In this document: positions 34,474 to 44,100 of the stretch, piece by piece | How positions within the stretch are numbered: position 1 is the first letter of the stretch | Layout of the letters: every line of letters begins with the position of its first letter | DNA from: Mesorhizobium sp. M7A.F.Ca.US.008.03.1.1 | Lineage (GTDB): Bacteria > Pseudomonadota > Alphaproteobacteria > Rhizobiales > Rhizobiaceae | Direction of reading: 5' to 3' | Assembly: GCF_003997495.1 (NCBI RefSeq) | Contig: NZ_RZRU01000007.1 | Coordinates: forward strand, 1-64,000 | DNA: 64,000 nt | The notes under the pieces: generated by a model | What the model was told of the DNA's origin: nothing | The model's input: the letters and a program-made list of their open reading frames with translations, nothing else | Databases searched by the model: none | Program-made: the position numbers and the translations under genes

Positions 34474-35514
34474 ATGACCGAAGCTTCGCCCTGGTGGACG
34501 CCGCATGTCCATGCCGACCGCCGCCCGCGGCTGATGCTGCGCAACGGCATAGCCGCCGGCCTGCGCGACTGGTTCGCCGCCCATGATTTCGTCGAGGTGG
34601 AAACGGCAGCGCTGCAGGTCTCGCCCGGCAACGAGGCGCATCTGGCGGCTTTCGCCACCGAAGCGGTCGGGCCGGACGGTGCAAGGGCGCCGCTCTATCT
34701 CCACACCTCGCCGGAATTCGCCTGCAAGAAGCTGCTCGCCGCCGGTGAGGTCAGGATATTCAGCTTCGGTCCGGTCTATCGCAACCGCGAGCGCGGCCCC
34801 TTGCACCATCCCGAATTCACCATGCTCGAATGGTACCGGGTGGGTGAAGGCTATGAGAGCCTGATGCTGGATTGCGCCGCCTTCCTGACGCTGGCCGCGA
34901 CAAGGGCAGGGGCAACTCTTTTCTCCTTTCGGGGCCGCGACTGCGATCCGTTCGCCGAGCCCGAACGGCTGACGGTGGCGGACGCTTTCACCCACTATTC
35001 CGGCATCGATCTGCTGGCCACGGTCGCCGCCGACGGCACCACCGACCGCGACGCGCTGCACGCCGCCTTGACCCATGCCGGCCTGCGCACCGCGCATGAC
35101 GACAGCTGGGCCGATCTGTTCAGCCGGGTGATGGTGGAAAAGATCGAGCCATTCATCGGGCAGGGCCGCGCGACCATCCTGTGCGAATATCCGGTGGCCG
35201 AGGCGGCACTGGCCCGGCCGAGCCCCCGCGACTCGCGCGTGGCGGACCGCTTCGAACTCTATTGCTGCGGCGTCGAACTCGCCAACGGCTTTGGCGAACT
35301 GACCGATGCCGGCGAGCAGCGCCGGCGCTTCGTCATCGAGATGGACGAGAAACAGCGCATCTATGGCGAGCGCTATCCGCTGGACGAGGATTTTCTTGCC
35401 GCCCTCGCCATCATGCCGCAAGCCAGCGGCATCGCGCTCGGCTTCGACCGGCTGGTCATGCTGGCCACCGGAGCGCAAAAGATCGAGGACGTGATCTGGA
35501 CGCCTGTGGCTTGA
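34474..35514 (+). CDS. epmA: EF-P lysine aminoacylase (GenX/PoxA)
   Basis: The 346-residue protein is a paralogue of the catalytic core of class II lysyl-tRNA synthetase without the anticodon domain. It shows [34 protein letters not shown], the motif 2 region [27 protein letters not shown], and the motif 3 [15 protein letters not shown]. EpmA attaches beta-lysine to Lys34 of EF-P. It lies divergent from efp. The aminomutase gene epmB that makes the preferred substrate is not in the window. Confidence 0.95.
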   Translation: MTEASPWWTPHVHADRRPRLMLRNGIAAGLRDWFAAHDFVEVETAALQVSPGNEAHLAAFATEAVGPDGARAPLYLHTSPEFACKKLLAAGEVRIFSFGPVYRNRERGPLHHPEFTMLEWYRVGEGYESLMLDCAAFLTLAATRAGATLFSFRGRDCDPFAEPERLTVADAFTHYSGIDLLATVAADGTTDRDALHAALTHAGLRTAHDDSWADLFSRVMVEKIEPFIGQGRATILCEYPVAEAALARPSPRDSRVADRFELYCCGVELANGFGELTDAGEQRRRFVIEMDEKQRIYGERYPLDEDFLAALAIMPQASGIALGFDRLVMLATGAQKIEDVIWTPVA

Positions 35515-35641
35515 AGGCGGGAAAGTCTGGCCCATTCGATTTGAGGGATGAAGACTGGACCGTGACCCCGAACCAAGCGACCACATGAGCGGCACGCGGG
35601 ACCGAGAGTAGTAGCTTGCGGTCAGACAGGAAGATCCAACA

Positions 35642-36892
35642 GTGGCAGTTTCAGAAACGGTCGAAATCGCCATTGTCGGCGCCGGTGTTGTCGGACTGGC
35701 GACGGCGCTTCGCCTTGCGGCCGAGGGGCGCGAAATTCTGCTCATCGATCCCAACGAGCCGGGCTCCGGCGCCTCATCAGGCAATGCCGGAACGATCGCC
35801 GAATACGCCTGTATGCCTGTCGGCACGCCTTCCGTGCTGCGCGCGCTGCCAAAGCTGCTGCTCGATCCCGACAGCCCGTTTTCGCTGCGCTGGCCGGCGC
35901 TGTTGCAGCTTGCGCCCTGGTTGGTCCAATTCATGCGGCAATCGTTGCCGGCGGCCACCCGCGCCAACGCGCTGGCACTGGCCGGACTGCTGGCCGACGC
36001 CTTGCCGGCCTGGGAGGACATGGCTGGGGAAGCCGGCCTGGAAGACCTGCTGCGTCGCAATGGTTGCCTCTATCTCTATCGCCGCGAAAGCGATTTTGCG
36101 GCTGCCGCCGGCGGCCGGACAATGCGCGCCGGATTCGGCATTAATCAGGAGATTCTGACGTCGGACGAGGTGGCAGCTCTTGAGCCCGGCCTGCCGGCGA
36201 CCGCAACGCATGGCTCGTTTTTTCCGGACTCGATCAACCTCACCGATCCGGCAACGGTGATGCGGCGGCTGCTCGATGCCGCGACCGACCGTGGCGCCTC
36301 GGTGAGGCAAGCGACAATCACCGGGCTGCAGGTCGAGACCGGCGCTGTCCGGCTCAGCGGCCCCGGCTTCAGCATCAAGGCGGGCACGGTCGTGATTGCC
36401 GCCGGTGCACGGTCGCGCGCACTGGCCGCGCAGGCCGGCGACAGGATCCCGCTCGAGACCGAGCGCGGCTATCACCTGGAATTCCAGACCGACGCTCCGC
36501 TGCTGACCCGGCCGGTGTGTCCGGTCGATCTCGGTTTCTACATGACGCCGATGGCCGGACGGCTGAGGGTCGCCGGCACCGTGGAGCTCGGCGGCCTTGC
36601 TGCCCCGCCAAATCCGCGCCGGCTGGCGCTGCTCGACCGTGGTGTCAGGCAGTTCTTCCCCAGGCTCGGCCCGCCTTCATCGGAATGGCTCGGCTTCCGG
36701 CCGTCCCTGCCGGATTCCAGGCCGGTCATCGGCTCTTCGCGCGGCAATTCCCGGGTGATTCATGCTTTCGGCCATGGCCATCTCGGCCTGACGCTGGCCC
36801 CGATCACGGCGCGTCTGGTCGCCGACCTGATCGGCGGACGCGGCGATCCCGCGCGCCTCGCACCCTTTGCGGCGGATCGTTTCGGTCGTTGA
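35642..36892 (+). CDS. FAD-dependent D-amino-acid dehydrogenase-like oxidoreductase (DadA type)
   Basis: The 416-residue protein begins with the FAD-binding Rossmann motif [18 protein letters not shown], then [17 protein letters not shown], which is typical of DadA-type D-amino-acid dehydrogenases. The C-terminal part has the second FAD contact [28 protein letters not shown]. The start is GTG at 35642. It probably oxidises an amino or imino acid and passes electrons to the respiratory chain; the substrate is uncertain. Its neighbours give little help. Confidence 0.88.
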   Translation: MAVSETVEIAIVGAGVVGLATALRLAAEGREILLIDPNEPGSGASSGNAGTIAEYACMPVGTPSVLRALPKLLLDPDSPFSLRWPALLQLAPWLVQFMRQSLPAATRANALALAGLLADALPAWEDMAGEAGLEDLLRRNGCLYLYRRESDFAAAAGGRTMRAGFGINQEILTSDEVAALEPGLPATATHGSFFPDSINLTDPATVMRRLLDAATDRGASVRQATITGLQVETGAVRLSGPGFSIKAGTVVIAAGARSRALAAQAGDRIPLETERGYHLEFQTDAPLLTRPVCPVDLGFYMTPMAGRLRVAGTVELGGLAAPPNPRRLALLDRGVRQFFPRLGPPSSEWLGFRPSLPDSRPVIGSSRGNSRVIHAFGHGHLGLTLAPITARLVADLIGGRGDPARLAPFAADRFGR

Positions 36893-36913
36893 CCAATTGG
36901 TGCTGCGTCCTGA

Positions 36914-37330
36914 CTAATGCGCGAAAACCTGCTCCAGCGAGCGAAAACCCTTGAATTCCAGGGCATTGCCCGAGGGGTCGCGGATGAACAGCGTTGCCTG
37001 TTCGCCCGGCTCGCCCTTGAAACGGATCATCGGCCGTTCCAGCCAGTCGATGTCGTCGCGCGCCTCCAGCCGTGTCGCCAGGCGCTGCCAGTCGTCCATC
37101 AGTAGCACGGCGCCGAAATGCGGGATCGGCACGACAATGCCGTCGACCTTTCCGTCACTGGGTGCCTGTGCGGCCTGCGGCCGCAGATGTGCCGACATCT
37201 GGTGGCCATAGAGATCGAAGTCGACCCAGGTCGCCGATGAACGGCCGATCGCACAGCCCAGCACCTCGCCATAGAAAACGCGGGTTTCATCGAGATCACG
37301 GACCGGGAAGGCGAGATGGAAAGGCGTCAT
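36914..37330 (-). CDS. VOC-family protein (glyoxalase/dioxygenase-like)
   Basis: The 138-residue protein has the two beta-alpha-beta-beta-beta halves of the vicinal oxygen chelate fold: MTPFHLAFPVRDLDETRVFYGEVLGC at the start and TLFIRDPSGNALEFKGFR at the end. His5 and the late Glu of ALEFKGF are at typical metal-ligand positions. The reaction is unknown. ATG 37330 is the start, since the family opening begins there. Confidence 0.88.
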   Translation of the reverse strand: MTPFHLAFPVRDLDETRVFYGEVLGCAIGRSSATWVDFDLYGHQMSAHLRPQAAQAPSDGKVDGIVVPIPHFGAVLLMDDWQRLATRLEARDDIDWLERPMIRFKGEPGEQATLFIRDPSGNALEFKGFRSLEQVFAH

Positions 37331-37497
37331 CGAAAATGCTCCGTGCAGGCTGCAGACTGATTTTGCGTCACAGGGTTCGCGATTTGAACCGTCCGCACCG
37401 CATTTTGATTGAAGCCTATGCCATTGCACAAGCCGGACTGGAACAATAGATGGGTGGGCAACGGCCGCATACCGGCCGCACCAGCAGGATTTCAGGC

Positions 37498-38841
37498 ATG
37501 ACCGATATATCAGACGCAGCAAAATTGCCCGACCGCGTCGCGGCCCTGGTCGAGGCTGCCAAAAAGGCCGGCGCCGATGCCGCCGACGCGGTGGCCGTGC
37601 GCGGCCGCTCGACCGGGGTGTCGGTGCGTCTCGGCAAGGTCGAGGCTACCGAAGCCTCCGAGAGCGAGGATGTGGCGCTTCGCGTTTTCGTCGGCGGCCG
37701 CGTGGCAAGTGTCTCCGCGACGGCAGCGTCCGACCCGAAAACACTGGCCGAGCGCGCCGTGGCGATGGCGAAAGTGTCACCGCAGGATCCCTATCAAGGG
37801 CTGGCCGACCCGGCATTGCTCGCCAAACGGACGCGCGATCTCGACCTGTTCGACGCCACCGAGGTATCGGCCGACCAGTTGAAAGAGGCGGCACTCGCGG
37901 CGGAATCGGCCGCCCTTGCCGTCAAGGGCGTCACCAATTCGGCCGGCGCCAGCGCCGGCGCCGGTCTTGGCGGCCTGGTGCTGGCCACCTCGCACGGCTT
38001 CCTCGGCCACTATGTCGGCTCGCGTTTCTCGCGCTCGGCCAGCGTCATCGCCGGCGAAGGCACCGGCATGGAGCGCGACTATGAATTCTCCTCGCGCCAG
38101 CATTTCGCCGATCTCGATGCGCCCGAGGACATCGGCCGCAAGGCCGGCGAACGCGCCGTGCGCCGCATTGGCGCGCGCAAGGCGGCGACCGGGCCGGTCG
38201 ACGTGGTCTTCGACCCGCGTGTCGCGCGCGGCATCGCCGGCCATCTGGCCGGTGCCATCAACGGTGCCTCGGTGGCGCGCAAGACGTCCTTCCTGCGTGA
38301 CATGATGGGCAAGCAGGTGGCCGCATCCGCCATCACCGTCACCGACGAGCCGCTCCGGCTGCGTGGCCAGGCCTCGCGGCCGTTCGACGGCGAAGGCGTC
38401 GAAGGCGAAAAGCTGTTGATGGTCGAGAAGGGCGTGCTCAACCACTGGTTCCTGTCGACCTCGGCTGCAAGGGAACTGGGCCTCGTCACCAACGGCCGCG
38501 GCGCGCGGGGCGGCTCTTCCGTCACGCCATCCTCCACCAATCTCGCCATCGAACCGGGCGAGCGGTCGCCCGAAGAGCTGATCAAATCGCTCAAGACCGG
38601 CTTCTACGTCACCGAGGTGTTCGGCCAGGGTGTCGACATGGTCACCGGCGAATACAGCCGTGGCGCCTCGGGCTTCTGGATCGAGAATGGCGAACTGGCC
38701 TATCCGGTCGCCGAGGTCACCATCGCCTCGAACCTGAGGACCATGTTCCTCAACATGGTGCCGGCCGATGACCTCGACCGCAATTTCGGCACTGCGGCCC
38801 CGACGCTCCTGATCGAAGGCATGACCCTTGCCGGAGCATGA
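37498..38841 (+). CDS. pmbA: TldD/PmbA-family protein, TldE (PmbA) subunit
   Basis: The 447-residue protein matches the PmbA/TldE half of the TldD-TldE peptidase that matures modified peptides and degrades small proteins. It lacks the HExxxH zinc motif of TldD, as expected of TldE. Recognisable stretches are SVRLGKVEATEASESEDVALRVFV, VVFDPRVARGIAGHL and VEKGVLNHWFLSTSAARELGL. A separate tldD is not in the window. The gene runs into the cysQ-like gene with a 14-base overlap. Confidence 0.93.
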   Translation: MTDISDAAKLPDRVAALVEAAKKAGADAADAVAVRGRSTGVSVRLGKVEATEASESEDVALRVFVGGRVASVSATAASDPKTLAERAVAMAKVSPQDPYQGLADPALLAKRTRDLDLFDATEVSADQLKEAALAAESAALAVKGVTNSAGASAGAGLGGLVLATSHGFLGHYVGSRFSRSASVIAGEGTGMERDYEFSSRQHFADLDAPEDIGRKAGERAVRRIGARKAATGPVDVVFDPRVARGIAGHLAGAINGASVARKTSFLRDMMGKQVAASAITVTDEPLRLRGQASRPFDGEGVEGEKLLMVEKGVLNHWFLSTSAARELGLVTNGRGARGGSSVTPSSTNLAIEPGERSPEELIKSLKTGFYVTEVFGQGVDMVTGEYSRGASGFWIENGELAYPVAEVTIASNLRTMFLNMVPADDLDRNFGTAAPTLLIEGMTLAGA

Positions 38842-39631
38842 CCTCACCATAGCCGGGGCCACCGAAGACTTGCCGCTGCTGCGCGATGCCGCCCGCGAGG
38901 CGGGGGTCATCGCCATGCGCTACTTCGGCAACAGCCCGCAAGTCTGGATGAAGGGCGGCACATCGCCGGTGAGCGAGGCCGACCATGCCGCCGACGCCTA
39001 TCTGCGCGAAACGCTGCTGGCGGCCCGGCCCGACTATGGCTGGCTGTCGGAAGAAACGGTCGACGATCCGGTTCGGCTTTCGGCACACCGCACCTTCGTC
39101 GTCGATCCGATCGACGGCACGCGCGGTTTTCTGGAAGGCCAGCGCACCTGGTGCGTCAGCGTCGCCGTCGTCGAGCATGGCCGCACACTTGCCGGCGTGC
39201 TGGAATGCCCGGCGATGGAGGAGACCTATTGGGCGCTGCCCGGCCAGGGCGCTTTCCGCAACGGCAAGCGCATTGCGGTGCGCAAGCTGGCCAATACGGC
39301 CGAGATTTCCGGGCTGAAGCAGTTGACTGACCTGATGCCGGCCGAATGGCAGGCGCGGCTGAAGCGGGCGCCCTACAGCCCTTCGCTCGCCTATCGGCTG
39401 GCCATGATTGCCAATGGCGCGCTGGACGCCACCTTCGTCAAGCCGAACGCGCATGACTGGGACATTGCGGCGGCCGACCTCATCCTGCGCGAGGCTGGCG
39501 GCCAGCTGCTCGACCAGCATGGTCGCGCTCCGCTCTATGCCGGCGAGGTGACCCGTCACGGCGCCCTTGCTGCCGGCAGCGGTGAATTGCTGGCCGTGCT
39601 CGCCGGCGTCATTGCCGGGCTGGATGCGTGA
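38828..39631 (+). CDS. cysQ: Inositol-monophosphatase family, 3'(2'),5'-bisphosphate nucleotidase-like
   Basis: The 267-residue phosphatase has the family metal motifs: WLSEETVDD, VDPIDGTRGF and the late WDIAAADLILREAGG. CysQ hydrolyses adenosine 3',5'-bisphosphate from sulfate assimilation; related members act on inositol phosphates. The start is a TTG overlapping the pmbA end by 14 bases, with no later start that keeps the first helix. A perfect 22-bp palindrome follows the gene. The cysQ name is the best guess among close relatives. Confidence 0.85.
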   Translation: MPEHDLTIAGATEDLPLLRDAAREAGVIAMRYFGNSPQVWMKGGTSPVSEADHAADAYLRETLLAARPDYGWLSEETVDDPVRLSAHRTFVVDPIDGTRGFLEGQRTWCVSVAVVEHGRTLAGVLECPAMEETYWALPGQGAFRNGKRIAVRKLANTAEISGLKQLTDLMPAEWQARLKRAPYSPSLAYRLAMIANGALDATFVKPNAHDWDIAAADLILREAGGQLLDQHGRAPLYAGEVTRHGALAAGSGELLAVLAGVIAGLDA

Positions 39632-39644
39632 AAGGGTTTTCCCA

Positions 39645-39666
39645 GGCGAGATGAATTCATCTCGCC
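39645..39666. terminator. Perfect 22-bp palindrome after the cysQ-like gene
   Basis: GGCGAGATGAA (39645-39655) and TTCATCTCGCC (39656-39666) are exact inverted copies with no spacer, 13 bases after the stop codon. As RNA it would form a hairpin with a very tight loop and no T-tract, so it could be a terminator or a DNA operator for the downstream lipid A genes. Confidence 0.5.
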
Positions 39667-39734
39667 CTAAAGGTTCCAAAGTCGGCGGCTTTGGTCTAGA
39701 CCTGTCACAAACTCACGATATGTGAAGGACCGAC

Positions 39735-39980
39735 ATGGCCGCGGAAGACGGAAAGAAACAGCTTTTGCATCTGGTGTTCGGTGGCGAACTGAAGAAGCTT
39801 GGCGGCACCGAATTCCGCGATCTCGAGGGGCTCGACATCGTCGGCATCTATCCCGACTATCAATCCGCGCACACGGCGTGGAAAGCCAAGGCGCAAGCCA
39901 GCGTGGACAACGCCCACATGCGTTACTTCGTCGTTCATCTGCACCGGCTGCTGGACCCCGACAACAAGGCTGCCGGTTGA
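39735..39980 (+). CDS. DUF4170 protein
   Basis: The 81-residue soluble protein matches the alphaproteobacterial DUF4170 family, with LLHLVFGGEL, LDIVGIYPDYQSAHTAWKAKAQ and MRYFVVHLHRLLDP. The family is regularly found beside the DUF374 acyltransferase and waaA/lpxK genes, as here, which suggests a link to lipid A synthesis, although no function is proven. The first gene of the block to follow the palindrome, it starts five bases before none of its neighbours and ends five bases before the next start. Confidence 0.88.
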   Translation: MAAEDGKKQLLHLVFGGELKKLGGTEFRDLEGLDIVGIYPDYQSAHTAWKAKAQASVDNAHMRYFVVHLHRLLDPDNKAAG

Positions 39981-39985
39981 CTTCG

Positions 39986-40777
39986 ATGGAGCATGACCTG
40001 GCGAAAGGGCCAGCAAGCGATGCCGCGCCCACGGGCAGGGGACGCAGCCGCACGACCAAGGCCTTCTGGCGCAAGATTCGCCAACCGCTGGCGCAGTCGC
40101 GATTCGTCAAGAACGCCATCGCCAGCCTGTTCGCCCAGTTCGTCCGCTTCGTGCGCCTCACCAATCGTGTCGTCGAGGGATCGGCACGGTTTTCGGGCGG
40201 TGCCTATACCGAGTTCGAGCCTGGCATCATCGCCTTGTGGCATGGCCAGCATCTGCTGACGCCGGCCTATTACCCCAAGCGCAAGCCGCTGGTCGCCATG
40301 GTTTCGCGCAGCGCCGATGCCGAACTCAACGCGCTGATGCTGGAAAAATTCGGCATCGAGGCGGTGCGCGGCTCCGGCGGGCGGGAAAATGCCAGGCACC
40401 TCGACAAGGGTGGGGCAAAAGCACTTATCGCCCTGAAAAAGTCGCTCAGTGCCGGCAAGAACGTCGCCATGATCGCAGACATTCCGCACGGTACGCCGCG
40501 AGACGCGGGGCTTGGCATCGTTCTCCTGGCGCGGCTCTCGGGCCGGCCGCTTGTGCCCGTCGCCATCACCACTAGCCGCCGCAAGGTGCTGGAGAAGAGC
40601 TGGGACAAGACCACCATCAACCTGCCGTTCGGCCGTTCGTCGATCGTCATCGGCCAGCCGATCTTCGTGGCTGCCGGCGCCGATGACGCCGAAATGGAGC
40701 GCAAGCGCCAGGAAGTGACGACCGCGCTCAATGCTGCGACCACCGAGGCCTACCGTCTCGTGGATGCCCCGCGATGA
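39986..40777 (+). CDS. Lysophospholipid acyltransferase-family protein (DUF374)
   Basis: The 263-residue protein belongs to DUF374, related to lipid A acyltransferases. It has an N-terminal amphipathic segment and the stretch IIALWHGQHLLTPAYYP with the likely catalytic His, then the GSGGRENARHL and IADIPHGTPRDAGLGIV motifs. It sits directly upstream of waaA (ATGA overlap) and lpxK. An acyl transfer in lipid A or a related lipid is therefore plausible, with the exact acceptor unknown. Confidence 0.88.
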   Translation: MEHDLAKGPASDAAPTGRGRSRTTKAFWRKIRQPLAQSRFVKNAIASLFAQFVRFVRLTNRVVEGSARFSGGAYTEFEPGIIALWHGQHLLTPAYYPKRKPLVAMVSRSADAELNALMLEKFGIEAVRGSGGRENARHLDKGGAKALIALKKSLSAGKNVAMIADIPHGTPRDAGLGIVLLARLSGRPLVPVAITTSRRKVLEKSWDKTTINLPFGRSSIVIGQPIFVAAGADDAEMERKRQEVTTALNAATTEAYRLVDAPR

Positions 40778-42090
40778 GCGGCCGTTGGGCACGGGCCATG
40801 CTGTCGGCATACCGGTTCGCGGGTGCGGCAGCCTATCCGCTGGTCGGACCCTACGTTGCCTGGCGCACCTCGCGCGGCAAGGAAGACCGCTACCGCCGCC
40901 GCGAGCGCTATGGCGTCGCCGGCCGCGCGCGCCCCGACGGGCCGGTGATCTGGATCCATGCCGCGAGCGTCGGCGAGACCATAGCCGTCGTGCCGCTGGT
41001 TGAAAGCATTCTCGACTACGGCGTCAACATCGTGCTGACGACCGGCACCGTCACCTCGGCGCAGGTCGCCGACGAGCGTCTCGGTGACCGGATCATCCAT
41101 CAATATGTGCCGCTCGATCTCAAGCCGGCGGTCAGCCGGTTCCTCGATCACTGGCGGCCGGATCTGGCGATCATCGCCGAATCCGAGATCTGGCCGATGA
41201 CCATCCTCGAGCTTGGCGCGCGCCGCGTGCCGCAGGTGCTGGTCAATGGCAGGCTGTCCGACCGCTCGTTCAAGTCGTGGAAGAAACGGGCCAACATCGC
41301 CGAGGCGTTGTTCGAGAACCTGGCTCACGTCGTGGCGCAGTCCGATGTCGATGGCGAGCGGTTTCTCGCTCTCGGCGCCCGGCCGGTCACCGTGTCGGGC
41401 AATCTCAAGGTAGATACTTCGCCGCCGCCCGTCGACGAACGGACGCTGGCGACGCTGCGGCGGCAGATAGGCACGCGCCCGACCTGGGCGGCGATCTCGA
41501 CCCATGACGGCGAGGAAGTGGTCGCAGCTGAAGTCCACGCGACACTGCACCGACGTCACCATGGTCTTCTGACGATCGTCGTTCCGCGTCATCCCGATCG
41601 CGCCGAGGCGCTTGCGGCGCAGATTTCCGGCATGGGCCTGAAGGTCGCGCGGCGCAGCAAGGGCGACAGGATCGCTGCCGACACGGACATATTGCTCGGC
41701 GACACGATCGGCGAGATGGGGCTCTATCTCCGGCTGACGGAAATCGCCTTCGTCGGCCGCTCGCTGACCTCCGAGGGTGGCCAGAACCCGCTTGAGCCGG
41801 CCATGCTCGACACGGCGGTTCTCGCCGGCCGCAATGTGCAGAATTTTCGCGAGGCCTACCAGCGTCTCCTCGACAGCGGCGGCGCCAAGCTGGTGCGCGA
41901 TCGCGACATGCTGGCCGGCGCCGTCAATTTTCTCCTGACCAACGAAGTGGCGCGCCACGAGATGATGGCGGCGGGTGTGGCGACCGTCGACGAGATGCGC
42001 GGTGCGCTGGCGCGCACGCTGAAATCGCTCGAGCCCTACATCCAGCCGCTGGTCGTCAAGTCGCGCCTGAAGGGCGCGAACGGGCGCTAG
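40774..42090 (+). CDS. waaA: 3-deoxy-D-manno-octulosonic acid (Kdo) transferase
   Basis: The 438-residue GT30 glycosyltransferase adds Kdo to the lipid A precursor at the inner face of the inner membrane. Family stretches are RERYGV, WIHAASVGETIAVVPLVE, LAIIAESEIWPMTILEL, LVNGRLSDRSFKSWKK and LGDTIGEMGLYLRLTEIAFVGRSL. It overlaps the DUF374 gene by four bases and is followed two bases later by lpxK, forming a Kdo-lipid A operon. Confidence 0.95.
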   Translation: MSGRWARAMLSAYRFAGAAAYPLVGPYVAWRTSRGKEDRYRRRERYGVAGRARPDGPVIWIHAASVGETIAVVPLVESILDYGVNIVLTTGTVTSAQVADERLGDRIIHQYVPLDLKPAVSRFLDHWRPDLAIIAESEIWPMTILELGARRVPQVLVNGRLSDRSFKSWKKRANIAEALFENLAHVVAQSDVDGERFLALGARPVTVSGNLKVDTSPPPVDERTLATLRRQIGTRPTWAAISTHDGEEVVAAEVHATLHRRHHGLLTIVVPRHPDRAEALAAQISGMGLKVARRSKGDRIAADTDILLGDTIGEMGLYLRLTEIAFVGRSLTSEGGQNPLEPAMLDTAVLAGRNVQNFREAYQRLLDSGGAKLVRDRDMLAGAVNFLLTNEVARHEMMAAGVATVDEMRGALARTLKSLEPYIQPLVVKSRLKGANGR

Positions 42091-42091
42091 C

Positions 42092-43117
42092 GTGGCCTCC
42101 GAAGCACCACCATTCTGGTGGGAAGAGCCGGACTGGCGGGTCCTGGCGCTATCACCGCTGTCGGCCATCTATGCCGCCGCCGCCGGCCGCGGCATGCGGC
42201 GGGCCAGGCGTGAGAAGATCGAAGCACCCGTTCTGTGCATCGGCAATTTCACGGTTGGCGGCACCGGCAAGACACCGGTGGCCATCGCGCTCGCCCAACA
42301 GGCCAAGCGCATGCACCTGAAACCTGGCTTCCTGTCGCGCGGCCATGGCGGCTCCTTCGCCGAGCCGCACGTGGTCGATATCGACCATGACAGTGCCCGG
42401 CATGTCGGTGACGAACCGCTGCTGCTGGCCGAACACGCTCCGGTGGCGGTGACACCGAACCGCGCCGCCGGCGCCCGGCTGCTGCTGGAACGGCATGGCT
42501 GCGATTTCCTGATCATGGACGATGGCTTCCAGAGCGCCCGCATCCACATCGACTATGCGCTGGTCGTCGTCGATGCGCGCTATGGGATCGGCAACGGCCG
42601 CGTTATTCCCGGGGGGCCGCTCAGGGCCAAAATCGTCGACCAGCTGGTCTTCACCAGCGGGCTGTTGAAAATGGGCGAGGGCACCGCCGCCGATAGCGTG
42701 GTCCGCCAGGCGGCACGCGCCGGCCGGCCGATCTTCGAGGCCCATACAGAGCCGAGCGGCAAGGCGGGGCTTGCCGGCAAGCGGTTCCTCGCCTTCGCCG
42801 GTATCGGCCATCCCGAGAAATTCTTCGACACGGTGCGCGAAGCCGGCGGCGAGCTGGCATTGACGCGGCCGTTTCCGGACCATCATTTCTATGCCGAGGA
42901 CGAGCTTGCCGAGCTGGCGGCGACCGCGCACGCCGAAGGGCTGGTGCTCATCACCACTGCCAAGGACGCCGCCCGGCTGCGCCATGGCGCCTCACAGCAC
43001 TTTCTCGACCGGCTCGAGGTGCTGGAGATCGACACGGTTTTCGAGCTCGACAATGTTCCCGAGCGCATCATCGGCGAAACGCTCGATGCCTGGCGCCAGC
43101 GCAAGCTGAAGGGTTAA
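42092..43117 (+). CDS. lpxK: Tetraacyldisaccharide 4'-kinase
   Basis: The 341-residue kinase phosphorylates the lipid A precursor at the 4' position. It has the P-loop GNFTVGGTGKTP (residues 51-62), DDGFQSARIHIDYALVVVDA and IPGGPLRAKI, all diagnostic of LpxK, plus an N-terminal membrane-associating segment. The start is GTG at 42092, one base after the waaA stop. Its 3' end overlaps that of the convergent DUF2093 gene by four bases. Confidence 0.96.
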   Translation: MASEAPPFWWEEPDWRVLALSPLSAIYAAAAGRGMRRARREKIEAPVLCIGNFTVGGTGKTPVAIALAQQAKRMHLKPGFLSRGHGGSFAEPHVVDIDHDSARHVGDEPLLLAEHAPVAVTPNRAAGARLLLERHGCDFLIMDDGFQSARIHIDYALVVVDARYGIGNGRVIPGGPLRAKIVDQLVFTSGLLKMGEGTAADSVVRQAARAGRPIFEAHTEPSGKAGLAGKRFLAFAGIGHPEKFFDTVREAGGELALTRPFPDHHFYAEDELAELAATAHAEGLVLITTAKDAARLRHGASQHFLDRLEVLEIDTVFELDNVPERIIGETLDAWRQRKLKG

Positions 43118-43347
43118 CCGCGCTTACGCAGCTCCGGATGCATCTCGATTTCGCGGCGCAGCGAGGCGGTGGCGCTGATGTAGGGCTCTTGCCTGGCGAC
43201 GCTCCAGTATTTCAACTCGTCGAGCGGAATGCTTTCGCCTGTCACCGCGCAGCGCACGAACGCGCCGGGACTGGTAACCTGGAAGTCGCCATCCAAATAG
43301 CGGATGCGGGCTTCCTTGCCGCCGGGGCCTTCGAAACGGTTCATCAT
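43114..43347 (-). CDS. DUF2093 protein
   Basis: The 77-residue protein matches the small alphaproteobacterial DUF2093 family: MMNRFEGPGGKEARIRYLDGDF, VRCAVTGESIPLDELKYWSVARQEPY. The single Cys near the middle and the compact length suggest a small zinc-ribbon-like or cofactor-free fold, but no function is known. It is convergent with lpxK and overlaps its end by four bases, an arrangement I believe is conserved in rhizobia. Confidence 0.9.
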   Translation of the reverse strand: MMNRFEGPGGKEARIRYLDGDFQVTSPGAFVRCAVTGESIPLDELKYWSVARQEPYISATASLRREIEMHPELRKRG

Positions 43348-43472
43348 GCGGGGACGCCAGGGTTCATGAGGATTTCATCGCCATAAATTGCGAGCAAGGT
43401 CAAGCATGCGACAAGCCTGAGACAATGCTGAACGCCTATTGTGAAGGGGAAAAATGGTGTTGGTGGGCCGCA

Positions 43473-44060
43473 ATGGACATTTCCTCCACTCGTCTTCCCG
43501 CCCTGCTTAGGGAAGTGGTGACGCCGCAGGCCGTGCCCTCGGGGCAGGCTGATCCAGTCATCACGGCACTGGTCAAGGCGCTGGTCCAACCGCCGGCGCC
43601 GTCTCTGCTTGCGCAACAGACAGCGCCTGCGCTGTTGACTTTGCCGGCGGCGCCGATGGCCGTCGAATCGCAGCAGATCGCATCGGCTGGCATCGTCGAT
43701 GCCTATCTTGCCCAGCTTGAGACGGGCGAAGAGGCGGCGCTGGCAACGGGCGTGGCGAGAAAGGCAAAACCCGAAGCCGAAACGCTGCGAGCCTTCTTGC
43801 CGCTTTCGACAACGGCCAATGACAATGCCGCCGCCAGGGTTGCGGGGATGTCATTGCTGTCGCTGATCCCGCCGCAGGTTCCAGTCCCGCGCAACGCTGC
43901 CGCCCCGGGTACATTGGCGGGCAGGCACAGGGCGGCCAATCAATCCCATGGTGCGGCGCCGAGCCCTGAGCAGCTGCTGGTGAAAATTGGCTTTGTTTCG
44001 ATAATGGCCGGTTTGCTGGGAACCGTGATCCTTGGCTTCGTTCTCTTGTTGCTTCGCTGA
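43473..44060 (+). CDS. Hypothetical protein with C-terminal membrane anchor
   Basis: I do not recognise this 195-residue protein. It is rich in Ala, Pro, Leu and Gln, has no N-terminal signal, and ends with one hydrophobic helix (GFVSIMAGLLGTVILGFVLLLLR), so it may be tail-anchored. The middle part looks largely disordered. The ATG at 43473 is the only reasonable start; an upstream in-frame ATG at 43425 adds a Cys/Trp-rich stretch unlike the rest. It starts the accessory set inserted between DUF2093 and mutL. Confidence 0.6.
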   Translation: MDISSTRLPALLREVVTPQAVPSGQADPVITALVKALVQPPAPSLLAQQTAPALLTLPAAPMAVESQQIASAGIVDAYLAQLETGEEAALATGVARKAKPEAETLRAFLPLSTTANDNAAARVAGMSLLSLIPPQVPVPRNAAAPGTLAGRHRAANQSHGAAPSPEQLLVKIGFVSIMAGLLGTVILGFVLLLLR

Positions 44061-44100
44061 GCGTCGAATCGGCTGGTATCTCGCTACATGTCCGGAAGGC

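Noticed and set aside
33775..36060. Long minus-strand frame extending efp upstream through epmA
   Set aside because: Only its last 189 codons are EF-P. The rest is antisense to epmA and lacks any homology.
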